From: Polyangia bacterium
GTDB lineage: Bacteria; Myxococcota_A; Polyangia; Nannocystales; Nannocystaceae
Assembly (NCBI GenBank): GCA_030430565.1
Contig: JAUIKS010000001.1
Coordinates: forward strand, 1 to 64,000
Direction: 5' to 3'
DNA length: 64,000 nt
Of this stretch, positions 39,401 to 49,000 are shown piece by piece. The notes under the pieces were generated by a model. It was not told the origin of the DNA and did not search any database. It saw nothing but the letters and a program-made list of their open reading frames with translations. Each line of letters starts with the position of its first letter. Position 1 is the first letter of the stretch. Both the position numbers and the translations under genes were made by a program.

Positions 39401-40074
39401 CCATGGCCCGCGCCGTAGCTCGTGTGCTCGGCGTCGCGTCCGAGCGGGGTCGGCTCCGTGACGCCGCGCAGTCGCTCGCGGAAGTAGACCTCGGAGCGCT
39501 CTCGATCGCGGCCGCGGACCCAGGCCACATAGTCTTGAAACGGCCGACGCGACGGGAGCGAGGCCCGCGCCCCTGACACGCGCGCCTCGTACAGCCGCAG
39601 CAGGTCGCCGATGAGCAGCGAGATGCACCAGCCGTCCATCAGGATGTGATGGTGCGTCCACAAGAGCGTCGCGCGATCGGTGGCCGTGCGGATGACCGTC
39701 ATCCGCATCAGCGGCGGCTTCCCAAGGTCGAAGCCCTCGAGTCGTTCGCGCTCCGCGTAGGCCCCGATCGCCGCCTCGAGCTCATCTCGCGGGCGCCCGC
39801 GCCAGTCGAGGATCGCGGCCGAGCCGGCCACGACGCGAAACACGACCTGCACCGCGCGATCGAGGGAGCGCCCGACGTAGCCAGTTCGCAGCACCGGACG
39901 CGCCGCGATCAGCTCGCGCCAGGCGTCCGCGAAGGCCTCGACATCAAGGGGTCCACGCGCGGTCGCTACGGCCTGCTCGACGTGCAGGCCACGCTCCGTC
40001 CCGGCGAGGCACTCGAGAAAGATGCCGAGCTGGGACGGCGCGAGCGGGAATATCGTCTCGACGTTGCTGCTCAC
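27421..40074 (-). CDS. hybrid NRPS-PKS, 4217 aa: C-T-C-A-T-C-A-T-KS-AT-KR-T
   Basis: Approximate domains are: C1 1-440 (HHILMDG near 142, of the class that follows epimerases, matching the E domain ending the previous protein); T1 near 505 with no A domain before it; C2 560-1000 (HHIITDG); A1 1020-1535; T2 near 1589; C3 1640-2080 with HHIIADR, lacking the usual Gly; A2 2095-2600; T3 near 2673; KS 2730-3150 ([14 protein letters not shown]); AT 3240-3550 (GHSLGE and RAFHS, malonyl-like); KR with GGTGGIG near 3871 and SSN...AYAAVCN; T4 near 4153. A1 has a degenerate core (TSGSTGEAKAV) and an AHDP motif like Lys2-type aminoadipate enzymes; I read its pocket as DPRHCGFQAK. A2 reads DFWSVGMVHK, Thr-like. 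The final PKS module would give a statine-type hydroxy extension. The start is GTG in a GTGA overlap. The tail is acidic. Confidence 0.92.
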   Translation of the reverse strand: MSSNVETIFPLAPSQLGIFLECLAGTERGLHVEQAVATARGPLDVEAFADAWRELIAARPVLRTGYVGRSLDRAVQVVFRVVAGSAAILDWRGRPRDELEAAIGAYAERERLEGFDLGKPPLMRMTVIRTATDRATLLWTHHHILMDGWCISLLIGDLLRLYEARVSGARASLPSRRPFQDYVAWVRGRDRERSEVYFRERLRGVTEPTPLGRDAEHTSYGAGHGEHVSWLPDACLTALRDAARRHRLTVSALLSAAWAGVLARYAGRDDVTFGVTVSGRPSALVGVEGMIGLFAATLPLRARVLGGGSLSAWLATIADDLQGVQEHAHVAAGVVHECSAVPRHAPLYESLLVIENYPIDASALAVAGLEFDVRASPTTGARTRAGLAILLSPLVGRGIETQVVFDRGRLFGDDVARIPDHLERVVVALCEQLERGASLEKFVAAVALAIPTDERPRARRPAQRRRPPDGGGDPVGPTEALVVEVWARVLELDRVDPRDNFFELGGHSLLAAMIVARVGEALGRDVPLRWLFEHPTARALARRVSAALREGDEEPLPPVAPVPRDGPLPVSFDQERIWFIEQMRSEARSAYVERAALELTGALDGALLRRSLFALIDRHEALRTRFVARDGSPAQLVMAPGAAAHAGIFRARDLSQIGEPERVAAIKRALVELDAAPFELDRGPLIRVELLRLSAESHVLALAIHHIITDGWSNALLFAELGRLYRALAADEALPACETPAVQYADYAAWQRRLLGGARLASRIEQWRARLRGAPERSTFPADFPRSMIQSGRGATASRALDPALARRVLEFGRRRGATVFMTVLAAFAMVLARHSGQADLVLGTPVAGRDRPELERVFGLFVRTLAVRVDLSGDPSFDELVARAREATLWAQAHDDVPFERLVEALCPARTRRHNPIFQVFINMLSHPPVALELGELRVSELEIERGSTESMFDMTLYIRERGGQLRFELIYDRDLFHAERARCVLEQLAEVLQQVTARPERSIDSITLGLHAPGLPDPKRRLTTHDEVSIPEILSPASERVALIDRAGSYSYERVHAYAATVAAWLRARGVQPGGVVAVYARRCAALVPTLLGVLDAGATICVLDAAYPAAYLVRCLASVDAVAWITLEEAGEPPAELARVTAMTLPSPRQRTLPAMASSSGFTVESPTDEGRPWPSPDAPAYILFTSGSTGEAKAVVGSHRPVVHFLAWARRALEIDDDDRFCLLAGLAHDPMLRDILLPLSTGATLCVPRVDDLGSGAALVTFLAAHAVTVLHLTPSLARLLEEAPSGLLPRVRLVCFGGETLTESVVRSVCRVAPRATCINFYGATETPQAMTWAVVARPGQAPAPHEGGRLPIGHAIDDVQVLVRDRSGRRAGPFEIGELAIRTPYLARYLGGRVGGYEPDPEPASTDRSRVYATGDLGYYRPDGVVMCVGRRDRQVKIRGNRVEPGELERVLVEHPGVRAALVVVDTGPTRTGGAALIAYWVAAPEVEVDEEALREHIFNNVPRYMFPQRLFKLDAIPLTPNGKPDLAALPEPGARAVAGREGARRPSAALCDAITRALIEIYAEVLGADELDTDADFFAIGGHSLMAAKVVSRARQRLGVALTISDVFDRRTIRRLAALIREREPRSSAPIERRAWEDEDAPLSDAQRRLWVLDQTTPGLFAYNMSDALLVRGPLDRAPLEASLRALVTRHEALRTVFPAVRGVPRQRVLGPETFSLHHVALDAMQPEGARAAARTLAREHARTRFDLRREPPFRVTLARLGAQEHALLICMHHIIADRWSLGVLRRDMLAAYRSACAGQPVSLPPLAIQYRDYTVWQQARLEGDGLTAQREYWRHKLADAGSVRLDLPLDAPRPPIKTYEGASVTITLGPLAAAIDALARRLGTSAFVVLVALVKVLLHRYSGQDDILVGAPVAGRGRLELEDQVGCYVNMVVLRDRVRPEMRFDELVRAVHSTATEAYRHQDYPFDRVVDDLHSARDPSRAPLVDVVVVLQESDGGGLTLPGLKLEPLGSSGSSELGASKFELTFAFEPVSGDMRLHVEYATALFERERIERMSAHLRELLAAAAREPTVAVGALTLMPAAERRLVVERWNQTDVSYPRGSTIVDLFREQVEARPDDVALVVGETALQYSALARAVETLARRLRARYQLGAGCLVPVIMTRSERAVIAILAILATGAAYVPVDPALPAVRCRSILADTAARVVVSESACSELLSACLNGQDVAVALVEDEEDEEDEVVDATARTHDTRAATPEDPAYVIFTSGSTGRPKGCVVHHRNVVRLLRNDRFPLEVGPGDVWLAAHSLGFDFSVWELLGALTTGGRVVLATRDEVRDVPALHRLVRRHRVSVLSQTPAAFYGLIEVERREREHTLDEHLRYVVFGGDRLEPARLAPWARVYALDRVRLINMYGITETTVHVTHCALTDADVFGRAGRCPIGVPLPDTRVYVCDERGRPQPIGIPGEILVGGGGVCGGYLKRPELTARRFIADPFREGGRLYRSGDIGVWRADGALEYIGRDDGQVQLRGFRIELEEVSAALLEHPGIRAAAALVREAQGDGRLVVYLVPDPERPAAATELRDRRALRDFVAARLPSYMIPAEFDVLDALPLTANGKIDRHALASRPLPRAQRDADAGALKPTERTIHALWRRLLGVDDIGLDDNFFDLGGHSLLLVQVRAELEVALDRELEVVDLFRFPTIRALARRLSGAGPNDEASATGDVTAARSGGPIAIIGMAGRFPGAASVPQLWANLCEGVESVRFFTDAELEAAGVPREVSSQPGYVKAKAVLDDVAAFDAEFFAMSPREAAITDPQHRVFLECAWHAFEDAGYGGAARRPEGAPVAVFAGSGVNGYLLQNLYPNRARLRTMGDYPLLIANDKDYLAARVSYKLNLRGPSVSLGTACSTSLVAVEQACEALRAGKAALALAGGVSIKVPTVEGYLYQRGGILSPDGRCRAFDADASGTIGGSGAAAVVLKPLDSALADGDHVYAVIRGVAVNNDGADKVGFTAPGVHGQAEVIRAALRDADVEAESISYVEAHGTGTRLGDPIELEALNLAHAGAQTPCALGSVKTNLGHLDAAAGVTGLIKAALAVEQGVIPPSLHFTRPNPAIHFGRFEVCDRLRPFPGEGPRRAGVSSFGLGGTNVHVILEQAPARPERERERDPAILVASGRTPAAADALLTSVCARLDSDPPLDLHDVAHTLQLGRAHFEHRRALVCGDGADARLHARALVVGDPVEMVSETAPSALPGVTFLCPGMGNQRPGMARALYEREPVFRAAIERGCEAARALIGLDPRVALLAGDVDQGDQTALGQSAVFVLEHALIQQWMHWGVKPRALVGHSLGELVAACVAGVFELEGALAIVAARARLVATLPPGRMMVVGLPEDELRLLLASSPVLAQLDVAVVNGPQQCVVAGPVEAVGAIEREILARELPRHRLRASRAFHSRMTEPVLEQLAATVASLPSRAPQLPYTSSVTGTWITEEQARDPWYYARHLRETVRFDTGLRCAVERANTAFIEVGPGAELVSLARRAGGRVVVPSFVKGVDDRVAIRTSLARVWAAGVEVDWSALSGGARPRRVPLPGYPFARERHWIEPPERGAAGDEVDAIAPDGRYDDVERWFYEDTLERDGHASSSPPAASTRATAVVLLDGSRLAAQLAELLRPRFATVLAVPRGEALDPLLAGLAKEPVHIIHTAASSAADARALDDGYDSLLELVQAIERWLSTWSIEQLEKARATRPVHLSVIASGLLDVAGESRIVPDKAALLGVARVAPQELAELSCRVIDILAPAAPGDFGRGDGRGRRSTARLVAELLDTAGPRLVALRRRDRWVHRLRPRSLSPRPRGEPRTRSGPIVITGGTGGIGMLLAEHLACERGEAVALLGRSVERARARVHALARRGATVLLAACDIADRAAVADALGRVRERLGVPRGVIHAAGETSDGSLSRPLRAVDREGTTLQFRARVEGLRVLDELLAEDELDFAIAISSNAAVLGGLGLTAYAAVCNVMDAHARSPAARLPWVSAGWDRWPTARARATYNRTRSSIDRFAMGEREAIDAFARVLDSGVTGHIVVSAGPLGPRLRRWIELAARPAAAEEPEVEPAAGEKVAPRDEVEQRLAAIWRDLLGVLSIGVHDNFFELGGDSLLGTQVINRAGRLFEVELPMSLLFERPTVAGVAARIVELRDLQRTLRRAPGDALAADEEEGEI
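33336..33365. repeat. in-frame repeat encoding an Asp/Glu run
   Basis: A CTCGTCCTC-type low-complexity array on the plus strand encodes EDEEDEEDE in the second A domain of the 4217-aa synthetase, between the A2 and A3 core motifs. It stays in frame and lies in a surface-loop region, so it is probably tolerated. Confidence 0.75.
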
Positions 40075-43000
40075 GACGTACGTGTCTCCACGCGATCGAG
40101 CTCGGCCAACACCTGGTCGAGCGCCTCCTGGTCGAGGTCGAGGTCCGGGAAGTCTGACGGCGTAAGGCCGACCGCGTCCGACTCGAGGCAGCGCTCGACC
40201 ACCTCCGCCAGCGTCCGAGTGAGCAGCTCGGCGAAGCTCGCGAGCGTCGCGCCCTCGATCCTCGAGGGATCGCCGCGCAGCACGATCTCGAGCCGCGGCT
40301 CGGCGGCCGTACCAGCGAGGAGCGACTCGATCTCAAGAGCGTGCGTCGGGCGGGCGCGCGCGCTGAGATCCTCGCCGGGTGGCCTACCAACCACGCCGAA
40401 GACCCGCGACTCATCGCGGGGCACACGACCCAGGAAGTTGAACAGGATCCCGGAGCGCGACGCCGAAGACAGCGTCGCGCGAACCTCGGGGTCAGGGTGG
40501 AGGTAGCGGATCACGCCGTAGCGGGCGCCCCGGGCCGCGGTCGCGCGCCGCCGCTCCTTGACCACCTTGAGGGTCGCTACGGGCGCGCTGTCGGGATCGA
40601 CGACGAGCGCGAGCGGGTACAGGGTCGTGAACCAACCCGCCGCGCGCGTCAGATCGAGCTCCGCGGCGCGCGGGTCTGGCAGCAGCTCGCCGGTGTCACG
40701 GCCATGGCCCTCAATGTCGATGAGGACCGCCGATTGTCCCTGCCAACGCGCCACGCAGCGCGCGATCGCGGTCAGCAAGACATCGTCAGGGCGGGCGCGG
40801 TGGCGCTCCGGCAGCGCGCGCTCGACCGCGCGCGCGCGCGCGCCGTGAATCACGAGCCGCGTCGTGACGTACGGCGAGGACACCACGCAGGCGCTCGCCC
40901 CGTCGGGCTGTGGGAGCGCGCGCCCCGGGTCGAAGTGAACATCCCCGACGACGCCGCTCCAGAACGCCAGCTCGTCGCCGCCGTAGCGCTCGCGGTGAGC
41001 CTCGACGTGGCCGACGAGCCAGCGCGCCCACGCGCCGTAGGGTGTCGCGCGCGCGGGGAGCGAGATCACCTCGTCCTGACACAGGCTCCGGTAGGCCGCT
41101 TCGAGGTCGTCGAGCAGCAGGCGCTGCGTCACCCCGTCCACGACCAAGTGGTGGCTGACGAGCAGCAGACGGTCGGGGCGCGCTCCCGGCATCCCGCGCA
41201 GCCGGAAGAGTCGAGCCTGAATCATGGGACCGGTCGTATGACTCAGGCCCGCGCGAGCGGACTCGACGCCCACGGCCAGCCGCGCCATCGCGGCCTCGTG
41301 ACCCATCCGCGCAGCGTCGAGCTCGACGACCGTGAAGCCGACGCGCGGCGCGTCCTCGTCGCGCTCCTCGTCGCGCTCCTCGTCGCGCTCCTCGTAACGC
41401 TGGGACCACGCGCCGCGCTCGTCCCGTTCGAAGCGGACGCGGAAGACGTCGTGGTGATCGATGACCGCCTCGAGAGCCGAACGCAGACGCGCCGCGTCGA
41501 GCCCGGGCATCACCTCAACGAGCAGCCCCTGGCAGTAGCGACTCGGATCAGGGTCGTCGCGTTCAAAGAACCACCGCTGGATCGGCGTGAGCGGGACCGT
41601 CCCCAGTGGGAGCATGCTCGTGACCGCGCGATCCTCCACGGACTCGACGACCGTCGCCAGCGACGCGACCGTGGCGTGCATGAACAGATCGCGCGGGGTG
41701 AACCGAAGGCCAGCAGCCCGCGCCCGCGACACGATCTGGATGTTGATGATCGAGTCGCCGCCGAGTTCGAAGAAGTCGTCGTGCACACCGACTTCGGCGA
41801 CGCCGAGGGTCTCCGCCCAGAGCGCGCAGAGCTCGGCCTCGAGCTCGTTGCGCGGAGCCACGCGCGCCGAGTCCGTCGCGAGACGCTCCAGCGGGACGGT
41901 GAGCAGGGCGCCGCGATCGAGCTTGCCGGTCGCGGTGCGCGGCATCGCGTCGAGGAGCACGAACTCCGCCGGGATCATGTACTCGGGCAACACGCGGGCG
42001 AGGTGCGCTCGCAGGGCGGGGAGCGAGACGGACGCTCGCCTGCTGGAGGAGACGACGAGGCAGGCGATCAGCTGAAGGCCGCGCGGGCGCTCGCGGGCGA
42101 CAACCGCCGCGTCGACGACCTCGTCGCGCTCGCGCAGGCGAGCCTCGATCTCGCCGCACTCGATTCGGTACCCGCGGAGCTGAACTTGCTGGTCAACGCG
42201 GCCCAGGTACTCGATGTCGACACGGGCGCCCGACACGACCCAGCGGCCGAGATCCCCCGAGCGGTACTGCTGACGGCGCGGGTCATTCGTATCGACATGG
42301 AAGCGGCTCGACGTCAGCTCAGGCCGATCGAGGTAGCCGGCCGTGACGCCCGTCCCCCCCACGTAGAGTTCCCCGACCACGCCGATCGGCGCCGGCTGAC
42401 CTCGCGCGTCGAGGATACGCATCGCCATGTGCGGCAGCGGCAGGCCGATCAGGCTGCGCGGTCGCTCGAGGTCCCGCCGCGTCATCCGCCGGCACGTGGT
42501 GTGGACCGTCGTCTCGGTGATGCCGTACATGTTGTACAGCGCGGGCTCGTCGTCCCCGTGACGCGCGAACCATGGACCGAGGCTCGACGGGTCGAGCGAC
42601 TCCCCGCCGAACACGACGGCGCGCAGGCTCAGCGCCGTGACGAGCGCGTCGCGCTCGGCGGTCACGAACTCCCGGAACGCCGACGGCGTCTGGCCGAGGA
42701 TCGTCACCTCCTGCTCGGCGACGAGCGCCACGAACTCCTCCGGCGTACGGAGCACCCAATGCGGGACGAGGACCAAGCGCGCGCCGTTGAGCAGCGCGCC
42801 GAAGATCTCCCACACCGAGAAGTCGAACGCGAACGAGTGGGCGCACGTCCACACGTCGCGCGCGTCGAACTCGAAGATGGGCGCGCACGCGGCCAGCAGC
42901 TGCGTGACGTTGTCATGGCTGACGCGCACCCCCTTCGGCCTGCCGGTCGAGCCCGAGGTGTAGATCACGTACGCGGTCTGCTCGGGCGCGACCGGGATCC

Positions 43001-46000
43001 CGAGCGCGTGAGCTGGTTGCGCGGCGATGGCCGCGGCGTCGCTATCGAGGTTGATCCGCCTCGCGTGATCCGGGCACGCGGCCGCGACGGCGTGCTCACA
43101 GATCACGGCGGCGACCCGCGCGTCCGCGAACATCGAGGCGCTCCGCTCGATCGGCCACGTCGGGTCAACAGGGACGTAGGCGGCGCCGGCCTCGAGCGTC
43201 GCCAGCAGCGCGACGAGCACGGCCGGACTCCGCTCGAGGCAGATGCCCACGCGGTCGCCCGGCTCGATCCCGCAGGCCACGAGGTAGCGCGCGAGTCGAA
43301 GGGCGCGCGTCGAGAGATCCGAGTAGGTGAGCTGCTGCGCGCGCGGTGAGCTGGAGAAGCCGGTCACGGCGATCGCCTCGGGGCGCGCGCGCGCGGTCAG
43401 GGCGAACCACTCGTGGAGCGTGCTCGCCGGCGGACGCGACGGCGTGTACGCGCCTCCGCGCGCGATCGCGGCTTCGTCCTCGCGCGTCAGGATCGGGAGG
43501 TGTCCGATCGCGGCCTCGGGCTCGGCGAGTACGCCGTCGATGAGGCGCGCGAGGGACTGCAGCCAGCGCGCGATCGTCGAGCCCGCGAACAACTCCGCGT
43601 TGTAGTCGAGCTCGAGGAGGAGTCCGTCCCCGGTGTCGATCGCGTTGCACATCAGCTCGTACTGGACGTAGGGCTTGCCCTCCGGGACTCTCGCCACGTT
43701 CAGGTCGGCGACCTCGAGCCGCGATGGCGCCATCTCGAGGTTGAAGGTCACCGCGCACAGCGGCGGGCGCGACGGATCGCGGCGGTGCGCCGGGAGTAGC
43801 TCGAGGATCGCGCCGACCGTGGTGTTGCCGTGCTCGAGGGCGTCGACGAAACCTGAGCGTACGCGATCGAGCTGCTCGACGAAGGAACCCGCCGGATCGA
43901 CCTGGACCCGGAGCGGCAGCAGGTTTACGCAGTGCCCGACCATACACGTGAAACCAGAGAGGCTGTGCCCCGTGACCGAGACGCCGATGACCAGATCCTC
44001 CTGCCCCGAGAGCCGCGCGAGCAGCACGTCGAAGCACGTGAGCACCGTGACGAACGCGGTGGCTCCGTACTTCGCTCCCAGCGCCTTCAGCTCCGCGTAC
44101 ACCGACGCGCCGATCTCGAGGCGCTCCCGTCCTCCCGATGCGCCGAGCACCCGGGGTCGCGGGGCGTCAAGGGGGAGCTCGAGGGCCGGCGCGCCGTCGT
44201 CAAAACGCGCGCGCCAGTAGGCCGCGCTCGCCCGCCCTTGGGCCCCCTGGCGCTCGCGCGCGGTCCACTCGACGTAGCGCGAGAACGGGATCGACTCGGG
44301 CAGCGCAGGTCGTCGCGCGCCTGTCCGCTCGAGATAGCAGGCCAGGAGCTCGGCGAGCACCAGATCCATGGACTTGCCGTCGCAGAAGAGGTGGTGCGTG
44401 GCCAGCAGCAGCACGTGATGGGCCGGCGCGAGCGCGAGCAGGCTCGCGCGTATCACTGGCCCGTGGACCAGGTCGAATTTCGCGTGGGCCTCGGCGGTGA
44501 TCCGCTTCGTGACGTCGGACTCGACGTCCATGTCCCCGCCGGCGATCGCCACGCGCGCGAGCGAGATCGTGGTCGCGGGCGCGGCGCGCTGTCGCTCGCC
44601 GTCGGGATCGACCGTGCTGCGTAACGCCTCGTGTCGCGCGACGACCATATTGAGGGCGCGCGCGAGCGCGTCCGCGACCAGAGGGCCGCGTAGCCGGAGG
44701 GCCGACACGGTGTTGAAGGCGCGCGAGGCGTCATCGCCCATCTGGCACGCGAGCCAGATCTCCCGCTGCGACGGCGTCAGCGGCGACGCGACAAACCTCG
44801 CGGTCGGGCGCCGGAGTTGACGCCCGAAGCCGCCTCGATTGAGGGCGTCGACGCTGCGCTCGACCGCCTCGTAGACTCGCCCGAGTTCCTCGTCCGTGTG
44901 CGCGGTCGACATGAAGTAGGGGCGCTCCCCCCAGCTCGCCACGCCGTGCTCGCGCATGTGGAACAAGAACAGGTCGAGCCAGCGGTAGCCGTCCTCCGGC
45001 ACGAAGGCGAACATCGAGCTGAACTGCGTGACGCCGATCGGCAGCCCGCCGACGCGCAGGCGCTCGGCGAGCCCGGTTGCGAAGCCGGCGGTTCGCTCCG
45101 CCAGCTCGCGCTGCAGCGCGGGGCCCTGCGCCTCGAGGTGATCAAGGACCGCGCGCGCGGCCGCGAGCGCGAGCGGGTGCTTGCAGAAGGTCCCCGCGAA
45201 CGCGGTCTGATCGACCGCCGGGAACGAGTCGTCGCCGAACGACCAGCCGCCGCCGTCGACCGCGTCGAGAAACTCGGCACGACCCGAGACCACGCCGATC
45301 GGCATACCGCCGCCGAGGATCTTGCCGTAGGTAGCGAGATCCGCCTGGATGCCGTACCACGCCTGGGCGCCGCCCTGGTGCACGCGGAAGCCCGTGACGA
45401 CCTCATCGAAGATCAGCGCGATTCCCTGCTCCTTCGTGAGCGCGCGGAGCTGCTCGAGGAAGTCCTGGGGGCGATGATCGAGGTAGCGGCACTGGATCGG
45501 CTCGACGAGCACGGCCGCGATCTCGTCGGCCCGCGCGCGCACGGCCTCGAGCGCCGCGTCGCTGCCGTAGTCGAGGATGATGACATCCTCGGCGATGTGG
45601 TGCGGAATCCCCAGGCTGACCGGGACGGAGCGCCCGCCGACGCTGCGGGTGAGCACCAGGTCGAAGTTGCCGTGGTAGGAGCCGGCGAACATGACGACGC
45701 GATCGCGGAGCGTCACCGTTCGCGCCAGCCGGAGCGCGGTCATCACCGCCTCGGATCCCGTGTTGCAAAACGCGACTCGCTCGACCCCGGTCAGCGCTCG
45801 CAGTCGCTCCGCGACCTCGCCGACCCCGACGTTGTGCGGCCCCACGAGCTGAGCCTGGGACGCCAGCGCCTCGCGCACCGCAGTTGTGACGAAGCCCGGT
45901 GAGTGACCGAACAGGTGCACGCCGAAGCCCATGACCAGGTCGACGTACTCGTTGCCGTCGGCGTCCCACACACGCCCGCCGTCGCCGCGCGCGATGCTGA

Positions 46001-49000
46001 GCGGGAACGCCAGCCCCTTCAAGTGACGCGAGAATCTGGATGGGACGCGCGGATCGGCGAGCACGCTGCGGTAGGCCTGCGCTCGCTCCTTCGAGCTGGC
46101 CATCCGCGAAGTCGATCGCCGCACGAGCGCGGCGATGTGCTCACGTTGGCGCGAGTCGAGCCCTCCCGCTGCGCGGTCGGCCGGGCGGATCGGTCCGTGC
46201 GCGGAGGCCAGCGCCGGCTCGCTCGCGTCGTCGGGCCTGGACTTCGTCGTCGCGCGCGGCGACGGCGGTGACGGCCGCGGGCCCGCCAGCACCTCGAGCG
46301 ACTCGAGATGCACAGCGAGCGCCTGCGGGCTGGGATGACGTTCGAACAGCTCGCGGAACGGGAGGTCAACCGAGAACTCACTCTTGATCGCGCGGTTGAG
46401 CTGGATCAGCGTGAGCGAGTCGAGCCCCAGACTGACGAAGGTCTGCAGCGGATCGACCTGCTCGCCAGGTAGACCCGAGGCGCCGACGACGAGCTCGATC
46501 ACGCGCGGGAGCAGCCCCGCGGGCGAGACGCCGGCCCCACACCCGTCGGCGGAATTGCCCGTCTTATGGGTCGTGTTAACAGCGCGCGACGCCGAGCCAG
46601 CGTCCTCGGCCGCGGACCGCGGGGCGTCGGGCTCGATCCAGTGCCGCGTCCGCTCGAAGGGGTAGGTCGGGAGCGGCACCCGACGCCGCCGCTCTCCGGC
46701 GTAGTAGGCCGCCCAGTCGACCGGCACGCCCGCGCACCACAGCGCGCCGGCTGCCAGCAGCGCGTGCTCGTCCGCCGGGCGCTCGTCGCGGTGATGGGGG
46801 AGCGACGCGACCGTCGGGACGTCGCGCGCCGCCACGGCTCGACACAGCCCGCGCCCTGGGCCGACCTCGAGCAGCGCGGCCGCCCGCCCCTCGAGCGCGG
46901 TCGAGACGCAGTCGGCGAAGCGCACGCGCTCCCGCACATGGCGGGCCCAGTATCCGGGGTCGGTCGCCTGCGCCTCGCTGATCCACGCGCCGGTCGTGTT
47001 GGACGTGAAGGGGATCTTCGGGGCGCGCAGCTCGACATTCGCGAAGGTCTCGCGGAGCTGCGCGACCGCGGGCTCCATCATCGCCGAGTGAAACGCGTGC
47101 GAGGTCTGCAGGCGCACGGCCTCGACGCCATCGCGGGCGAGCGCGGCGTGGAGCGCCGCGACAGCCGGGGTCGGCCCGGACAGCACGGTCCGCGCGGCTG
47201 CGTTGACAGCGGCCACGTCGATGTCGGCGGGCAATCGCCCGCGCAGCTCGTGCTCGGCGATCGGCACCGCGAGCATGCTCCCGGAGGGGAGCGCCTGCAT
47301 GAGCCGAGCGCGGCGCGCGACCACGCGCGCGGCGTCCTCGAGTGACAGGACACCCGCGACGCACGCGGCGACGTACTCGCCGATGCTGTGACCGACCATC
47401 GCCGCCGGGCGCACGCCCCACGACGCCCACATCTCCGTCAGCGCGAACTCGATCGAGAACAGCGCCGGCTGGGTGTTCTCGGTGCGAGCGAGCAGCGCCC
47501 GCGCCGCTTCGCGCCGCGCGGGCGAGCTCGACGTATCGGGATAGATAACAGCGCGGAGGTCCAGCCCCACGTGCGGGCGGAATAACTCGGCGACGCGATC
47601 GAGCGCGGCCCGAAACGTCGGCTCATTGCGGTACAGCGCCGCCGCCATCTCGACATGCTGGGCGCCTTGCCCCGAGAACATAAACACGACCGGGAGCGCG
47701 TCTGCGATGAGTCGCCCGGCGACGCGCCCTCCTGTCGCGCCGCGCAGACGCGCCACGGCCTGCTCGCGGCTGCGCGCGACCACGGCGCATCGCCGCTCGA
47801 GCGGGGCGCGGCCCGCCGCCAGCGAGTACGCCACGTCCGCGAGCGCGGTTCGTGGCCCGCGCTCGAGCGCTGCGGCGAGGCGCTCGCGAGCGCGCGCGAG
47901 CGCCTCCTCTGTCTTTGCAGACAGCACGAAGAGTTCGGCCTCCCGCGGCGAGCTGCAGCTGGCCTCCCGCGCCGGCGCCTCCTCGAGAACGACGTGGGCG
48001 TTCGTGCCGCCGACGCCGAAGGAACTCACGCCGCAGCGCCGCGGTCCAGCGCCGCGCGCCCACGGCCGCAGCTCGGTGTTGATGAAGAACGGGCCCGAGT
48101 CCAGCTCGAGCTCGGGACTCGGTCGATCGCAGCCGAGCGAGGCCGGGAGCTCGCCGTGGTGAAGCGCGAGCGCGGCCTTGATCAACCCCGCGACCCCGGA
48201 CGCGGCGTCGAGGTGGCCGATGTTGGTCTTGATCGATCCGATCGCGCACGTGCGCGGCGCGGCGCCGCGGCCGAAGACCTTGTGCAGCGCCTGGAGCTCG
48301 ATCGGGTCACCGATCGGGGTGCCGGTGCCGTGCGCCTCAATGTACGAGATCGACTCTGGGCTGACATCGGCGAAGCCGTGGGCCTGGGCGATGACCGCGG
48401 CCTGACCGGCGACGCTCGGCGCGGTGTAGCCGACCTTGTCGGCGCCATCGTTGTTGATCGCGCTCCCGCGGATCACCGCGTAGATGAAGTCCGCGTCCAC
48501 GATCGCGTCGGCCAAGCGTTTGAGCACGACGACCCCGACCCCGCTGCCGAACACGGTGCCGCTGGCGGCTGCGTCGAACGCCCGACATACGCCGTCGGGC
48601 GACGCCATCCCGCCGGGCTGGTAGAGGTAGCCCTCCCGCTGGGGCACAAACACCGCCGCGCCGCCGGCCAGCGCCGCGTCGCACTGGTACCCGAGCAAGG
48701 CCTGACACGCCGTGTGCACCGCGACCAGCGACGACGAGCAAGCCGTGTTCACGCTGACGCTGGGCCCGCCGAGGTCGAGCTTGTACGCCACCCGGGTCGC
48801 CATGTGATCCTTGTCCGTCGCGTAGACGAGCTGGTTCATGTCCAGCTGCTCGCGTATCTCGCGGTTCTCGAGCAGGTTGCGGAGCAGGTACGTGCTCACG
48901 CTGGCGCCGGCGTACACGCCGACGGCGTCGCCAGGATCGCCCGCGTGGCCGGCGTCCTCGAGCGCCTCCCACGCCGTCTCGAGAAACATCCGATGACCTG

